Source: Veillonellaceae bacterium
GTDB lineage: Bacteria; Bacillota; Negativicutes; Veillonellales; Veillonellaceae
Assembly (NCBI GenBank): GCA_900766245.1
Contig: CAAFUR010000033.1
Location: 1 to 64,000 of the forward strand
Length of the DNA: 64,000 bases
Reading direction: 5' to 3'
The notes under the pieces were generated by a model that worked only from the letters and a program-made list of their open reading frames with translations, did not search any database and was not told the origin of the DNA. Positions 16,732-26,026 of this stretch are shown in pieces (positions within the stretch are counted from its first letter, which is position 1; each line of letters begins with the position of its first letter). A program made the translations under genes and the position numbers.

Positions 16732-19158
16732 ATGGTATATATTATAGACGGCGGCATGGGCACCATGTTGCAAGCGGCAGGTCTTGGTGACGGGGCTTGT
16801 CCAGAATTATTTAACGTAGAACATCCGGACGTGGTGGAGCATATCCACGCAGAATATTTACGTCACGGTAGTGATATTATTACGACTAACACTTTTGGTG
16901 GGACAGCCTTAAAACTGGACGAATACCAATTGGGTCATCGTATGGATGAAATTAATCGTGCTGCTGTGAAAGTAGCACAAGCGGCTCGGGAAAAGATTAA
17001 CCCGAATGCAAAAATTGCAGGCGATATGGGTCCTAGCGGTCGCTTTATGGCGCCACTAGGGGTAGCTCAATTTGATGAGATTTATGAGACTTTCAGAGAT
17101 CAAGCGAGAGTCCTCATCGATGCTGGTGTAGATTATATTATTATCGAAACCATCATCGATATCCAAGAAATGCGTGCAGCTTTATTAGGTGCAAAAGACG
17201 CTCGTGAAGAATTAGGAAAAACAAAAGACGATGTGAAAATCATTTGTCAGTTTTCTTTCAGTGAAGATGGTCGTACTATCACAGGTACACCACCGGAAGC
17301 AGCAGCTATCTTGATGGATGCCATGGAAGCAGATATTGTAGGTATTAACTGTTCTTTAGGGCCTGAGCAATTATTGCCGTTGGTAGAACGTATGGCGGCG
17401 GTAACGAATTTACCAATTAGTATTCAGCCGAATGCGGGTATGCCACAATTAGTAGGGAAAGAAACCATCTTCCCATTGGGACCAGAAGAAATGGGTGAAT
17501 ATGCTCCTCGTTTCCTTGATGCAGGGGCATCCTATTTGGGCGCATGTTGCGGTAGTACACCAAAACACATCGAGGCTATCGCCAAAGCGGCGCGAGCGCA
17601 TACACCAGCAGAACGACCATATGTGGAACCATTTACAGCTTTTACAAGCCGTACTAGTGTAGTGAAAGTGGGTTTGCAAGAAAAACCAATCATTATCGGG
17701 GAACGCATTAACCCAACAGGCCGTAAGGTGTTGGGGGAAGAAATTCGCAAGGGTAGCTTTATCATGGTGAAGAAAGATGCCTTAGCTCAAGTAGAAGCCG
17801 GTGCGGATGTGTTAGATGTGAATATGGGTGTGACAGGCGTCGACCCAGGGGAAACGATGAAACGAGCTATCGAAGAATTGACGATGCTTGTAGAGGTTCC
17901 ATTATCCATTGATACCTTAGATCCAGTGGCGATGGAAGCAGGCTTGAAAGCCTACCCAGGCCGTCCATTGTTGAATTCTGTGAACGCAGAGCCAGAGCAA
18001 TTAGAAGCGGTATTACCATTGGCGAAACGATATGGCGCAGCCTTATTGTGCTTGCCATTGGGTAAAAAAGAATTGCCAGAAACGGCAGAAGAGCGTGTGT
18101 CCTTAGCGAAGGAAATCGTATTAGAAGCGTATAACTACGGCTTACGTCCAAATGATTTATTGCTAGACCCATTGGTGTTAACCTTAGCAAGTAGTCAACA
18201 TGCAGCAAGAGAAACATTAAAAACATTAAAACTCTATGCAGAGACATTTGGTTTCCCAACAGTGATGGGCTTATCCAACATATCCTTTGGCTTGCCACAA
18301 CGGGTATACTTGAATGCACAATTCTTGACGATGGCGTTGAGCAATGGTTTGACATGTCCTATCATGAACCCAATGAATGAAATCGTACGAAAAGCTTTCA
18401 TTACTGGCCGTACCTTCATGGGATTTGACCCAGCAGCAGCGGACTTCATTGCTGAGTACGGTGATGACGATGAAAACGCAGTGGTGACGAAAAAAGTGAA
18501 AGCTGCAGCGGAAGCCTTCCATAGTGATGACCCTATTGAATGCATTAAACATGCCGTAGAGCAAGGCGAAAAAGAAGCGGTTGTACCGTTGGTGAAGGAA
18601 GCCTTGGCACAAGGCCTAGATCCACTAGAGGTGACTCGTAGAGGGTTATCTGATGCTATGGCAGTAGTAGGGGAAAGATTCGGATCTGGTAAAGCCTTCT
18701 TGCCACAAGTCATGCTAGCAGCAGAAACAATGCAAGCGGCGTTTACGACCATCAAAGAAGTATTGCCAGAAGGAACAACAGAGAAGAAGGCGACGATTAT
18801 CCTAGCCACAGTTAAAGGAGATATCCATGATTTAGGTAAGAATATCGTATCCGCCTTGCTAGAAAACAATGGATACCAAATCGTAGACTTAGGTAAAGAC
18901 GTGTCCCCAGAAGAAATCGTTGCAGCAGCGAAAGAACACAATGCACCAATTATTGGTATTGCGTCATTGATGACTACTACAATGCCGATGATCAATGAAA
19001 CCATTGCGGCGGTACGTGAAGCTGGCGTCAATGCGAAAGTCCTCGTAGGCGGTGCGGTATTGTCCCAGGCCTATGCAGATGAAGCCGGTGCTGATTCTTA
19101 CGCCAAAGATGGCATCTCTGCGGTGAATATAGTGAAAGGCTTATTAGGTGATGAATAG
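16732..19158 (+). CDS. metH: Cobalamin-dependent methionine synthase, short form
   Basis: An 808-residue enzyme that transfers the methyl group of methyltetrahydrofolate to homocysteine through cobalamin. There is an N-terminal homocysteine domain (about 1-290) with zinc cysteines in GINCSLG and GACCGST. A pterin-binding domain (about 310-565; ERINPTGRK, VLDVNMG) follows, then a helical cap and the B12 domain (about 670-808) with the KGDIHDLGKNIV cobalt-ligand motif. The C-terminal activation domain is missing and is supplied by the preceding gene. A GTGAGGGAC site precedes the ATG. A terminator follows. Confidence 0.96.
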   Translation: MVYIIDGGMGTMLQAAGLGDGACPELFNVEHPDVVEHIHAEYLRHGSDIITTNTFGGTALKLDEYQLGHRMDEINRAAVKVAQAAREKINPNAKIAGDMGPSGRFMAPLGVAQFDEIYETFRDQARVLIDAGVDYIIIETIIDIQEMRAALLGAKDAREELGKTKDDVKIICQFSFSEDGRTITGTPPEAAAILMDAMEADIVGINCSLGPEQLLPLVERMAAVTNLPISIQPNAGMPQLVGKETIFPLGPEEMGEYAPRFLDAGASYLGACCGSTPKHIEAIAKAARAHTPAERPYVEPFTAFTSRTSVVKVGLQEKPIIIGERINPTGRKVLGEEIRKGSFIMVKKDALAQVEAGADVLDVNMGVTGVDPGETMKRAIEELTMLVEVPLSIDTLDPVAMEAGLKAYPGRPLLNSVNAEPEQLEAVLPLAKRYGAALLCLPLGKKELPETAEERVSLAKEIVLEAYNYGLRPNDLLLDPLVLTLASSQHAARETLKTLKLYAETFGFPTVMGLSNISFGLPQRVYLNAQFLTMALSNGLTCPIMNPMNEIVRKAFITGRTFMGFDPAAADFIAEYGDDDENAVVTKKVKAAAEAFHSDDPIECIKHAVEQGEKEAVVPLVKEALAQGLDPLEVTRRGLSDAMAVVGERFGSGKAFLPQVMLAAETMQAAFTTIKEVLPEGTTEKKATIILATVKGDIHDLGKNIVSALLENNGYQIVDLGKDVSPEEIVAAAKEHNAPIIGIASLMTTTMPMINETIAAVREAGVNAKVLVGGAVLSQAYADEAGADSYAKDGISAVNIVKGLLGDE

Positions 19159-19265
19159 TTAGCATACTATAACACTTAGTAGGCAGAATTCTCAGAAGAG
19201 TTACTCCATGGGATAAGGTATCTAGAAGAATTAGATGGCTTAAAATTCTTTATAAAAAATATATA

Positions 19266-19303
19266 AAAAGGAACATAGCAAAAATCATGCCATGTTCCTT
19301 TTT
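19266..19303 (+). terminator. Terminator after metH
   Basis: An 11-base stem (aaaaggaacat, 19266-19276, with atgttcctttt, 19292-19302) ends in a T run. It can serve metH and, in the other direction, would also stop minus-strand transcripts coming from 19879. Confidence 0.8.
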
Positions 19304-19368
19304 ATGTATATGTAGATATGCGTTGAATACGGACTTCATCACACGTGTATTGTGATTAACCTGTAGGA

Positions 19369-19384
19369 TGTTTCACGTGAAACA
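19369..19384. promoter_or_regulatory. parS site 1
   Basis: The 16-mer tgtttcacgtgaaaca matches the bacterial parS consensus exactly. ParB loads on such sites as a CTP-dependent clamp. It lies directly next to the stop codon of the minus-strand secreted-protein gene, about 0.77 kb before parA. Confidence 0.95.
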
Positions 19385-19879
19385 TTACTGAGAAATACCG
19401 CTGAGTATCTTAATTCTTATGATAGAATTTCCATTTGTAACAAATTCAATTCCTTTTCTATAATCGTAAGTTGGCATATATACGCCATAAAAAAGAATTT
19501 GAACGCCTTCTTTATTATATACCATACTAGGTTGACCATATTTTGTATAAATGTCTGCTATACTATCTCCGACAGCGATACCTCTGGCAGTGACAGCATC
19601 TCGGTTGTCTATAGTTGTCATTGTTGTTTCAGGAAAGTGCTTGTTACTTACATGGAAGGTGATGCCTCCGTAAATTACTCTATTTGGTTTAAGAGCAGTA
19701 GGATCCCCCAAACTTTTATAAATAGCATCGGTAGTAGATCCTGCAGGGATGCCTGCTACCACTAAGTCTGTTGCTGGTAGTTCATTTCCTTTTACATGCA
19801 TCGCTTCCAATTGTGAAGTGGAAAAGAGAGAGAATAAAAAGGCGATAACAAGTATCCAAGGACGTAGTTGTTTCATCAT
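19385..19879 (-). CDS. Secreted protein, paralogue of the 42-43 kb pair
   Basis: A 164-residue protein with a clear signal peptide (K/R start, hydrophobic 8-20, cleavage near LEA-MH). I do not recognise the family. The mature part shares a plan with the two proteins at 42193 and 42929. All have an (I/V)xGVP...A...I.KSLG.P region, a YGG(I/V).F/Y strand, the block 'NRDA.T.RGIAVGDS', then YG.P and a final FYG plus beta strand. The two YG.P/LG.P-like repeats suggest two copies of one small fold. The ribosome site is AAAGGAT. It is flanked by parS on one side and by two parS sites upstream. Confidence 0.75.
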   Translation of the reverse strand: MMKQLRPWILVIAFLFSLFSTSQLEAMHVKGNELPATDLVVAGIPAGSTTDAIYKSLGDPTALKPNRVIYGGITFHVSNKHFPETTMTTIDNRDAVTARGIAVGDSIADIYTKYGQPSMVYNKEGVQILFYGVYMPTYDYRKGIEFVTNGNSIIRIKILSGISQ

Positions 19880-19983
19880 GAGCCTATCCTTTCATAGTTA
19901 CTATAAATCATATGAAAATCGTACTGTATATAAAACTGTTTGTCAATGCTTAAAAGTGTCTATATAGTGGTTCATAGAGGGAT

Positions 19984-19999
19984 TGTTTCACGTGAAACA
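19984..19999. promoter_or_regulatory. parS site 2
   Basis: A perfect copy of the parS 16-mer, in the spacer upstream of parA. Confidence 0.95.
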
Positions 20000-20021
20000 A
20001 TTAATTAGATAGAAATTATAA

Positions 20022-20037
20022 TGTTTCACGTGAAACA
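20022..20037. promoter_or_regulatory. parS site 3
   Basis: A third perfect copy, 38 bases from site 2 measured start to start. The parA -10-like TATAAT (20105-20110) lies 70 bases further on, so ParB loaded here could also affect parAB transcription. Confidence 0.95.
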
Positions 20038-20140
20038 GTAAAAAAATATATGAAAAAGATGAGGAAATACTGGTGCCTTTCATAAAAAACATAACAATCT
20101 ATGTTATAATGTGATAAGACGATAAGAAAGAGGTGAAATC

Positions 20141-20905
20141 ATGGCTAAAATTATTGCCGTAGCCAACCAAAAAGGTGGTGTTGGTAAAACGACAACTGCT
20201 GTTAATTTGAGCGCTTGTTTGGCTGTAGAAGGAAAACGAGTACTCTTATTAGACTTAGATCCTCAAGGAAATGCTACAAGTGGATTAGGAATCGATAAAG
20301 AGGACATTGACCATGGTGTGTATGAAATGCTTGTGGACGATGTGTCTATCACTGATATCATAGAATCTACTGTCATAGATACACTGCAAGTTGCACCGAC
20401 TACCATCGATTTAGCAGGAGCTGAGGTAGACTTAGTAGTGATGGAAGACAAAGGGTATACATTGAAACAACGGATAGCACCTATCGTAGATGACTATGAC
20501 TATATTATTATTGACTGTCCTCCTTCCTTGGGTATGTTAACAATCAATGCATTAACCGCCTCCAATAGCGTATTAATCCCTATACAAACAGAGTTCTATG
20601 CCTTAGAAGGTGTGAGTCAATTGGTGAAGACTATCGAGTTAGTACAAGAAGAACTAAACACAGAGTTAGAATTAGAAGGTGTTGTACTGACCATGTATAA
20701 TGGTAGAACTAAATTAGCGGTACAAGTGGCAGAGGAAGTAACGAATTACTTTGGCGATGCTGTATACACCACAACGATACCACGAAATGTGAAATTAGGA
20801 GAAGCTCCTAGCCATGGATTGCCAGTAGTTATCTATGATAAGCGATCTAAAGGGGCTGAAGTATATTGTGCCTTAGCACGGGAGGTAATTGAGCGTGGAG
20901 CTTAA
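20141..20905 (+). CDS. parA: Chromosome partitioning ATPase ParA (Soj)
   Basis: A 254-residue deviant-Walker ATPase. KGGVGKTT at 11-18 contains the signature lysine, followed by DLDPQGNATSGL and DYIIIDCPPSLG. It forms ATP-dependent dimers on the nucleoid and works with ParB-parS to separate origins. GAAAGAGGTG precedes the ATG. parB overlaps its end. The short N-terminus without a DNA-binding domain marks it as a chromosomal Soj-type protein rather than a plasmid type Ia ParA. Confidence 0.97.
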   Translation: MAKIIAVANQKGGVGKTTTAVNLSACLAVEGKRVLLLDLDPQGNATSGLGIDKEDIDHGVYEMLVDDVSITDIIESTVIDTLQVAPTTIDLAGAEVDLVVMEDKGYTLKQRIAPIVDDYDYIIIDCPPSLGMLTINALTASNSVLIPIQTEFYALEGVSQLVKTIELVQEELNTELELEGVVLTMYNGRTKLAVQVAEEVTNYFGDAVYTTTIPRNVKLGEAPSHGLPVVIYDKRSKGAEVYCALAREVIERGA

Positions 20906-21764
20906 AAAAACAAAAGGTGGTCTTGGTAAAGGATTAGAATCTTTTGGATTGTCCGGTTCTTTTAAGGATGGTCATAAAAGCGGCTATGAACTGGATATTA
21001 CTAAAATACGACCTAACCCGAATCAGCCTCGTAAACGCTTTACAGAAGAGGATATGGAAACCCTAGTGGCATCGATTCAGGCCCATGGATTAATTGCCCC
21101 TATTGCGGTTCGCAAAGTAGATGATTATTATGAAATCGTAGCTGGTGAACGTCGTTGGCGTGCGTGCCAACAAGCGGGATTGACTAAAATTCCTGTGGTG
21201 GTCCGTGACTATACGACAGAAGAAGTGAGCGAAATTGCCTTAGTAGAAAACTTGCAACGGCAAAATCTAAATCCTATCGAAGAAGCTTTTGGATATCAGT
21301 ACTTAATGGATACTTTCAAAAAAACACAGGAAGAAATCGCTATGACCGTAGGTCGTAGTCGTTCTTATGTAGCCAATATTGTGCGGTTACTACAATTGCC
21401 GGAGTTCTTACAACAAGAGTTAGAAACAAGTATGTTAACAGTAGGTCAAGCAAGACCGTTGTTGGCGTTAGACGAAGAACATTTACAATTACAAGCCTTA
21501 GAACGGATTAAGGAAAAAGATTTAAATGCTCGTCAAGTTGAACAATTGGTGAAAGAGCTGCAGGCTGGAAAGAAGCGCTTAACATCGACTCAGCCTCAAC
21601 CAACGGCGGAGTTGCGCAAGCTAATGCAACGATTGAAAGATAGTTTAGGAACTCCAGTAGATATTCGTTTAAAGAATACGAAAAAAATTCAAGGTACTAT
21701 CGAGGTTTCTTTCAAAAGTGAAGAAGAATTGATGCGTTTAATTAGCTATATTGAAAGCGAATAG
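20895..21764 (+). CDS. parB: Chromosome partitioning protein ParB (Spo0J)
   Basis: A 289-residue ParB. It has an N-terminal GLGKGLESF tag (ParA interaction) and a CTPase domain with NPNQPRKRF and the GERRWRACQQAG motif. An ENLQRQNLNPIEEA stretch leads into the helix-turn-helix (EEIAMTVGRSRSYVANIVRLL). The C-terminus is a dimerisation domain. The GTG at 20895 is preferred because GGAGG lies 9 bases before it; the TTG at 20889 is too close. Three parS sites upstream are its targets. Confidence 0.96.
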   Translation: MELKKTKGGLGKGLESFGLSGSFKDGHKSGYELDITKIRPNPNQPRKRFTEEDMETLVASIQAHGLIAPIAVRKVDDYYEIVAGERRWRACQQAGLTKIPVVVRDYTTEEVSEIALVENLQRQNLNPIEEAFGYQYLMDTFKKTQEEIAMTVGRSRSYVANIVRLLQLPEFLQQELETSMLTVGQARPLLALDEEHLQLQALERIKEKDLNARQVEQLVKELQAGKKRLTSTQPQPTAELRKLMQRLKDSLGTPVDIRLKNTKKIQGTIEVSFKSEEELMRLISYIESE

Positions 21765-21775
21765 AAAGGAAGTCT

Positions 21776-22993
21776 ATGGTATTAGAAACAACTAGAGGGA
21801 ATCGCTTGCACATAGGCTTTTTTGGGCGCTGTAATGCAGGTAAATCTACCTTGATTAACACGCTAACAGAGCAACAGATTTCCTTAGTATCTCCTATCGC
21901 AGGGACTACGACGGATCCAGTGTCTAAAGGGATGGAACTATTGCCATTAGGCCCTGTGATGATTGTAGATACGGCAGGTATTGATGATACATCGGAATTA
22001 GGTTTATTGCGGGTAGAAAAAACGAAACAAGTATTGCCAACGATGAATTTAGCCGTGTATATGTTGCGTACAGATATTGAGCCCATACCAGAAGATATAG
22101 AATGGTTGCAACAATTAGAAAGTAGCCATATTCCTACATTAGTAGTGATTAACGAAGTAGATGGTCATAGAGGTGCTGACTTCATCAAATCATATGGAGA
22201 ATTACAACCTTATACATCGCAAGTGGTAATAACTGATGTAAGTGATAGTGCTAACCGCATGACCCTGCTAGAGGCCTTGAGCAAATTAAAACCTGTTAAT
22301 GAGGATGTACAATCTTTATTAGGCGGTTATATTGAAGAAAAAGATGTATTTGTGTTAGTATGTCCTATTGACGAATCAGCTCCAAAAGGTCGTATTATTT
22401 TGCCACAAGTGCAAATGATTCGAGAAATTTTGGACTATCACGGTATGGCTATGGTGTGCCAAGTAGAAGAACTAGCCACGACGTTGGAGCAATTACATAA
22501 GCCACCAAAATTAGTCATTACGGACTCTCAAGCCTTTGAAGCGGTGAGTCAAATTGTGCCAGATCATATAGCCTTAACAAGCTTTTCCATTTTGATGGCA
22601 CGCTTTAAAGGAAAATTAAAAGATTTAGTGGCAGGTGTACATGCTATAGACCAATTGCGAGCGGGATCCAAAGTGTTGATTAGTGAAGGTTGTACACATC
22701 GTCAACAATGTGAAGATATTGGAACCGTAAAAATTCCGAGATGGCTAAAAGCAAAAGGATACACAGACTTAGAACTAGAGTGGACCAGCGGTGGACATTT
22801 CCCTCATGACGTATCTAAGTATGATGTCATCATTCATTGTGGTGGCTGTATGTTGACACGTCGAGAGGTATTACGTCGCATTGATGTAGCCTCTGTACAA
22901 GGGGTTCCTATCGTTAACTATGGTGTGTTGATAGCCTCTTTACATGGCATTTTACAACGTGCTATCAAGCCATTTGAACATGAATTAGAATAG
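21776..22993 (+). CDS. hydF: [FeFe]-hydrogenase maturation GTPase HydF
   Basis: The 405-residue scaffold on which the 2Fe subcluster of [FeFe] hydrogenase is built before transfer to the apo-enzyme. The N-terminal GTPase has P-loop GRCNAGKST (17-25), a DTAGIDD motif and an NEVD-type specificity region. The C-terminal cluster domain has the HydF pattern EGCTHRQQC then HCGGC. HydE and HydG are not in the window. The gene follows parB by 11 bases and is probably co-transcribed with it. Its presence predicts an [FeFe] hydrogenase elsewhere in the genome. Confidence 0.94.
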   Translation: MVLETTRGNRLHIGFFGRCNAGKSTLINTLTEQQISLVSPIAGTTTDPVSKGMELLPLGPVMIVDTAGIDDTSELGLLRVEKTKQVLPTMNLAVYMLRTDIEPIPEDIEWLQQLESSHIPTLVVINEVDGHRGADFIKSYGELQPYTSQVVITDVSDSANRMTLLEALSKLKPVNEDVQSLLGGYIEEKDVFVLVCPIDESAPKGRIILPQVQMIREILDYHGMAMVCQVEELATTLEQLHKPPKLVITDSQAFEAVSQIVPDHIALTSFSILMARFKGKLKDLVAGVHAIDQLRAGSKVLISEGCTHRQQCEDIGTVKIPRWLKAKGYTDLELEWTSGGHFPHDVSKYDVIIHCGGCMLTRREVLRRIDVASVQGVPIVNYGVLIASLHGILQRAIKPFEHELE

Positions 22994-23004
22994 AAAGGAT
23001 TATT

Positions 23005-23526
23005 GTGTTAGAACAACTATTACCTTGGTTACCATGGATATTAGCGGGAATCATTGTATTGCTAGTATTACATGCATTCAGTTTACATATCCGAGTGAGT
23101 CGCCTAACCAAGCGCTATCGATACTTTATGGATGGCGAAAATGGTCAGAGTATTGAGCGACGTCTTGCCATTGAAGTGAAAGAATTACGAGATATGGCAA
23201 GCACTTGGCAAACGATTTTATCAGAACAAAAAGTGATTCAATCCACACAGGCACAAACATTTCAGCATATTGGCTTTGTGAAATATAATGCCTTTGAAAA
23301 CATTGGTAATGAACTATCCTTTTCCTTAACATTATTAGATGGCAATTTCAATGGGATTGTTATTTCCAGTGTGTATGGAAGAAATGAATCACGTATTTTT
23401 ACGAAACCAATTGTGAATGGTAAAAGTTTAGCCAGTCTTTCACAAGAAGAATTAGCTAGCTTGCAATCTGCTATGGGACAACGAAGCAATGGAGATGTGT
23501 TAGCCAGTTCTTCCGTGTCAGCATAG
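23005..23526 (+). CDS. DUF4446 family membrane protein
   Basis: A 173-residue protein with one N-terminal membrane helix (about 8-28), a short coiled region (VKELRDMASTWQTIL) and a conserved C-terminal domain (HIGFVKYNAFENIGNELSF, then SRIFTKPI). This is the DUF4446 family, often found next to parB in Firmicutes; its function is unknown. The start is the GTG at 23005 with GAAAGGA upstream. It lies between hydF and the M23 peptidase in one transcription unit. Confidence 0.85.
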   Translation: MLEQLLPWLPWILAGIIVLLVLHAFSLHIRVSRLTKRYRYFMDGENGQSIERRLAIEVKELRDMASTWQTILSEQKVIQSTQAQTFQHIGFVKYNAFENIGNELSFSLTLLDGNFNGIVISSVYGRNESRIFTKPIVNGKSLASLSQEELASLQSAMGQRSNGDVLASSSVSA

Positions 23527-23538
23527 AAAGGATGTTAT

Positions 23539-24489
23539 ATGCAAATACCTAAGTGGTTGCAGTCACATCTAAATCAACATGGTGATGACTGGAATTTGCG
23601 GTTTACAAAACAACAAAGTAAGACCATAGCCATCATAGTAATTGCGGTCTTAGTCATTTTGTTAGGATTTGGTATCTGGGGGATTGCACGACAAGTAGAA
23701 GTCTTGCAATTGCGCCAAGAAAATCAATTACAAAAAGAGCAATTAAAACTATTAGACCAAAAGGTAGAGGTCTTAGATAAAAAAATGAAGACTCTGGATG
23801 AACTCGATCAAAATATTAGAAATATGATTAAAGGTACAGAGTCAGGTACAGTGCCAAAAACAGATGGTAGTACACAAAGTAAAGAAGAGAAAGAGGACCC
23901 TTCTCCCAAAAGCTCAAATAAAACTTTCACAACTACCCAATTATCTGCCCATATATCTAGCCTAGATCGGCAAGCACAACGACGTTTGGTATCTATGTAT
24001 ACCCTCTATAATGTCCTCAAAGATGGAGTGGGTAAAGATATTCGAGAATTACAATCTATGCTAGCTATAGAAGGTGATGCAACGGATGCCAATAGTCATA
24101 TGCCATCCATTTGGCCTGCAAAAGGCGTCATTAGCTCTACTTTTGGAGCACGACAAGATCCAGTGTACGGTGGAGGAGCTTTCCATGAAGGCTTAGACAT
24201 TGCTAATGATACGGGAACGACAGTAGTAGCGACTGCGGCGGGCACTGTGACCTATGCAGGGTATAATGGTGGCTATGGTAATGAAATAGAAATTGATCAT
24301 GGTAATGGATTTGTGACAAAATATGGGCATAATTCAGCGCTCCTAGTACAAGTAGGAATGACTGTGAAAAAAGGACAATCCATTGCATTGATGGGAAGTA
24401 CTGGTAAAAGTACGGGTAGCCATGTTCATTACGAAGTGCGTGTGAATGGTGTGGCTACAGATCCATTATTATTTTTGCCCATTCAATAG
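23539..24489 (+). CDS. M23 family membrane-anchored peptidase
   Basis: A 316-residue protein. There is a cytoplasmic N-terminus, one membrane helix at about 29-50, a coiled coil (about 55-95), a serine/lysine-rich linker and a C-terminal LytM/M23 domain. Zinc ligands are visible in HEGLDIA (His, Asp) and HVHYE. These enzymes cut peptide crosslinks in peptidoglycan or activate amidases. All expected ligands are present, so it is probably catalytically active. GAAAGGATG precedes the ATG. Confidence 0.9.
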   Translation: MQIPKWLQSHLNQHGDDWNLRFTKQQSKTIAIIVIAVLVILLGFGIWGIARQVEVLQLRQENQLQKEQLKLLDQKVEVLDKKMKTLDELDQNIRNMIKGTESGTVPKTDGSTQSKEEKEDPSPKSSNKTFTTTQLSAHISSLDRQAQRRLVSMYTLYNVLKDGVGKDIRELQSMLAIEGDATDANSHMPSIWPAKGVISSTFGARQDPVYGGGAFHEGLDIANDTGTTVVATAAGTVTYAGYNGGYGNEIEIDHGNGFVTKYGHNSALLVQVGMTVKKGQSIALMGSTGKSTGSHVHYEVRVNGVATDPLLFLPIQ

Positions 24490-24498
24490 GAGGCAATT

Positions 24499-25077
24499 AT
24501 GAAATCCTATGTACAAGTTTATACAGGTGATGGCAAGGGAAAAACAACTGCTGCCATCGGTCTAGCGGTGCGTGCTGCTGGAGTTGGTAAGAAAGTGCTA
24601 TTACTTCAATTTATGAAGTCAAAAGTGTACTCAGAACATGCTGTATTAGATCATTTGGAACCTATAACAGTAGAAACAGTAGGGAAACCATTTTTCATCA
24701 TTCCTGAAGGAATGAAAAGCGACGAAGAGTTGCGTCGATGGGGGGATGATGTAGTAGTCTTTCCCAAAGGGCAGCCCCCACAAGAGTACAAAGACTTAAT
24801 TCACATTGGTCAAGAACGGGCCCTACAAGCGGTAGCTACGGGAGACTTTGATATTGTTATCTTAGATGAATACAATATGGCGTTATTTTTCGGTTTAATT
24901 GATGAAGCGGAAGGGCGCGCTTTACTAGCAGCTCGCAATCCTAATGTAGAAGTGGTATTCACTGGCCGTGGTGCTCCTCAATGGTTATTGGATGAAGCGG
25001 ATTTGGTCACCGTCATGGAGGCGTACCGTCATTATTATGATCAAGGCGTAGAAGCACGCCTTGGTATTGAGCATTAA
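24499..25077 (+). CDS. cobO: Corrinoid adenosyltransferase
   Basis: A 192-residue CobO/BtuR-type enzyme that transfers adenosyl from ATP to cob(I)alamin or cob(I)yrinic acid diamide. The P-loop GDGKGKTTAA lies at 10-19 and family motifs are LLLQFMKS, DIVILDEYN and VVFTGRGAPQWL. It has a near-perfect AGGAGG site and follows the M23 gene by 9 bases. In this genome it could serve corrinoid salvage or synthesis. Confidence 0.93.
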   Translation: MKSYVQVYTGDGKGKTTAAIGLAVRAAGVGKKVLLLQFMKSKVYSEHAVLDHLEPITVETVGKPFFIIPEGMKSDEELRRWGDDVVVFPKGQPPQEYKDLIHIGQERALQAVATGDFDIVILDEYNMALFFGLIDEAEGRALLAARNPNVEVVFTGRGAPQWLLDEADLVTVMEAYRHYYDQGVEARLGIEH

Positions 25078-25087
25078 GGATAAAAAA

Positions 25088-25096
25088 TGGTATAAT
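25088..25096 (+). promoter_or_regulatory. Extended -10 promoter for the DUF2953 gene
   Basis: TGG followed by TATAAT forms an extended -10 element about 45 bases before the GTG start. The same aaatggtataat word precedes gyrA at 31261-31272. Confidence 0.5.
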
Positions 25097-25140
25097 TTAA
25101 CTATGTATATCGTATAACATACTGAAAGGTAGGTGGTATC

Positions 25141-25992
25141 GTGTCACTATGGATGATTCTATTGCTGCTAGTAATAGCTTTCATCATAGCCATTTTATGT
25201 ATTCCTATCACATATAGTCTGAAAGTAAGTTCGCGCAAGCCTTATGAATTTGACTTCCGTATTGAGTGGATGTATCGAGTATTGAAGGTACATCTTGCGT
25301 ATAAGCAAGGGCATCCCTTGTTTAAGGAGGTCTATGTATTAGGGTCTATGAAAGTTGGTTCTGCCCGTGATTACGAAGATTGGTTAAATCGTAGGGTAAA
25401 AGAAGAACTAGATCCGTTAGCGACAGACAGTAAAGAAGATGTAGACACAAAAGAAGTACTAGACGAGTCAGATCCGTATCCGCTATCTGGATACTCAGGA
25501 CCAGAGCCTGTACAATCTGTACGATTTGATGCAAATGGACAGGTGCTGGAATCAGTAGACACTACATCACCGCAAGAAGAGACAACCAAGAAACAAGAAG
25601 ATACAAAAGACTTACCAACCTATTGGTGGTGGAAACATGTATCAAACCCTAAACTCTATGAAGCGTTGTTTACGGTCAGTAAACAATGTGCTAGCCATGC
25701 TAGTCCTAGAGTATTCCAATTAGAAGGTGATTTTGGGATTCCTAGACCTTATGAAATGGGTCTGATCACCGCGGCTGCCTATACGTTATGTCCGAAACAA
25801 GTGGAACGAGTTAATTTCTCCTATACAGAGTTTGCCTATACAGGTAGTTTAACAGTGAAAGGGCATATGCAATTAGGTGTATTTGCATTCTATGGAACTC
25901 TATTTATAGTAAAAAAAGCAGTCAGAGAGTGTCTGATGGACAGTGTAAAAGCATTTGTACAGTATCGTCGTCGTAAGCAAAGTGCAAAATAA
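25141..25992 (+). CDS. DUF2953 family protein (YtfI-like)
   Basis: A 283-residue protein with one N-terminal membrane helix (about 4-24), an acidic low-complexity middle (about 95-165) and the DUF2953 core (EGDFGIPRPYEMGL...YTLCP, then GSLTVKGHMQLG) with a second hydrophobic stretch near the C-terminus. In sporulating Firmicutes this family is paired with YtfJ/GerW, exactly as seen here. The function is unknown. The start is a GTG with AAAGGTAGGTGG upstream. Confidence 0.82.
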   Translation: MSLWMILLLLVIAFIIAILCIPITYSLKVSSRKPYEFDFRIEWMYRVLKVHLAYKQGHPLFKEVYVLGSMKVGSARDYEDWLNRRVKEELDPLATDSKEDVDTKEVLDESDPYPLSGYSGPEPVQSVRFDANGQVLESVDTTSPQEETTKKQEDTKDLPTYWWWKHVSNPKLYEALFTVSKQCASHASPRVFQLEGDFGIPRPYEMGLITAAAYTLCPKQVERVNFSYTEFAYTGSLTVKGHMQLGVFAFYGTLFIVKKAVRECLMDSVKAFVQYRRRKQSAK

Positions 25993-26026
25993 AGAACTTT
26001 CAGAAGTTGAAGAATCATAGGAGGTC

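Noticed and set aside
18234..19031. 265-codon frame antisense to metH
   Set aside because: Long only because of the codon bias of metH on the other strand; no ribosome site and no protein-like pattern. Similar antisense frames in narG, gyrA and ileS were left out for the same reason.
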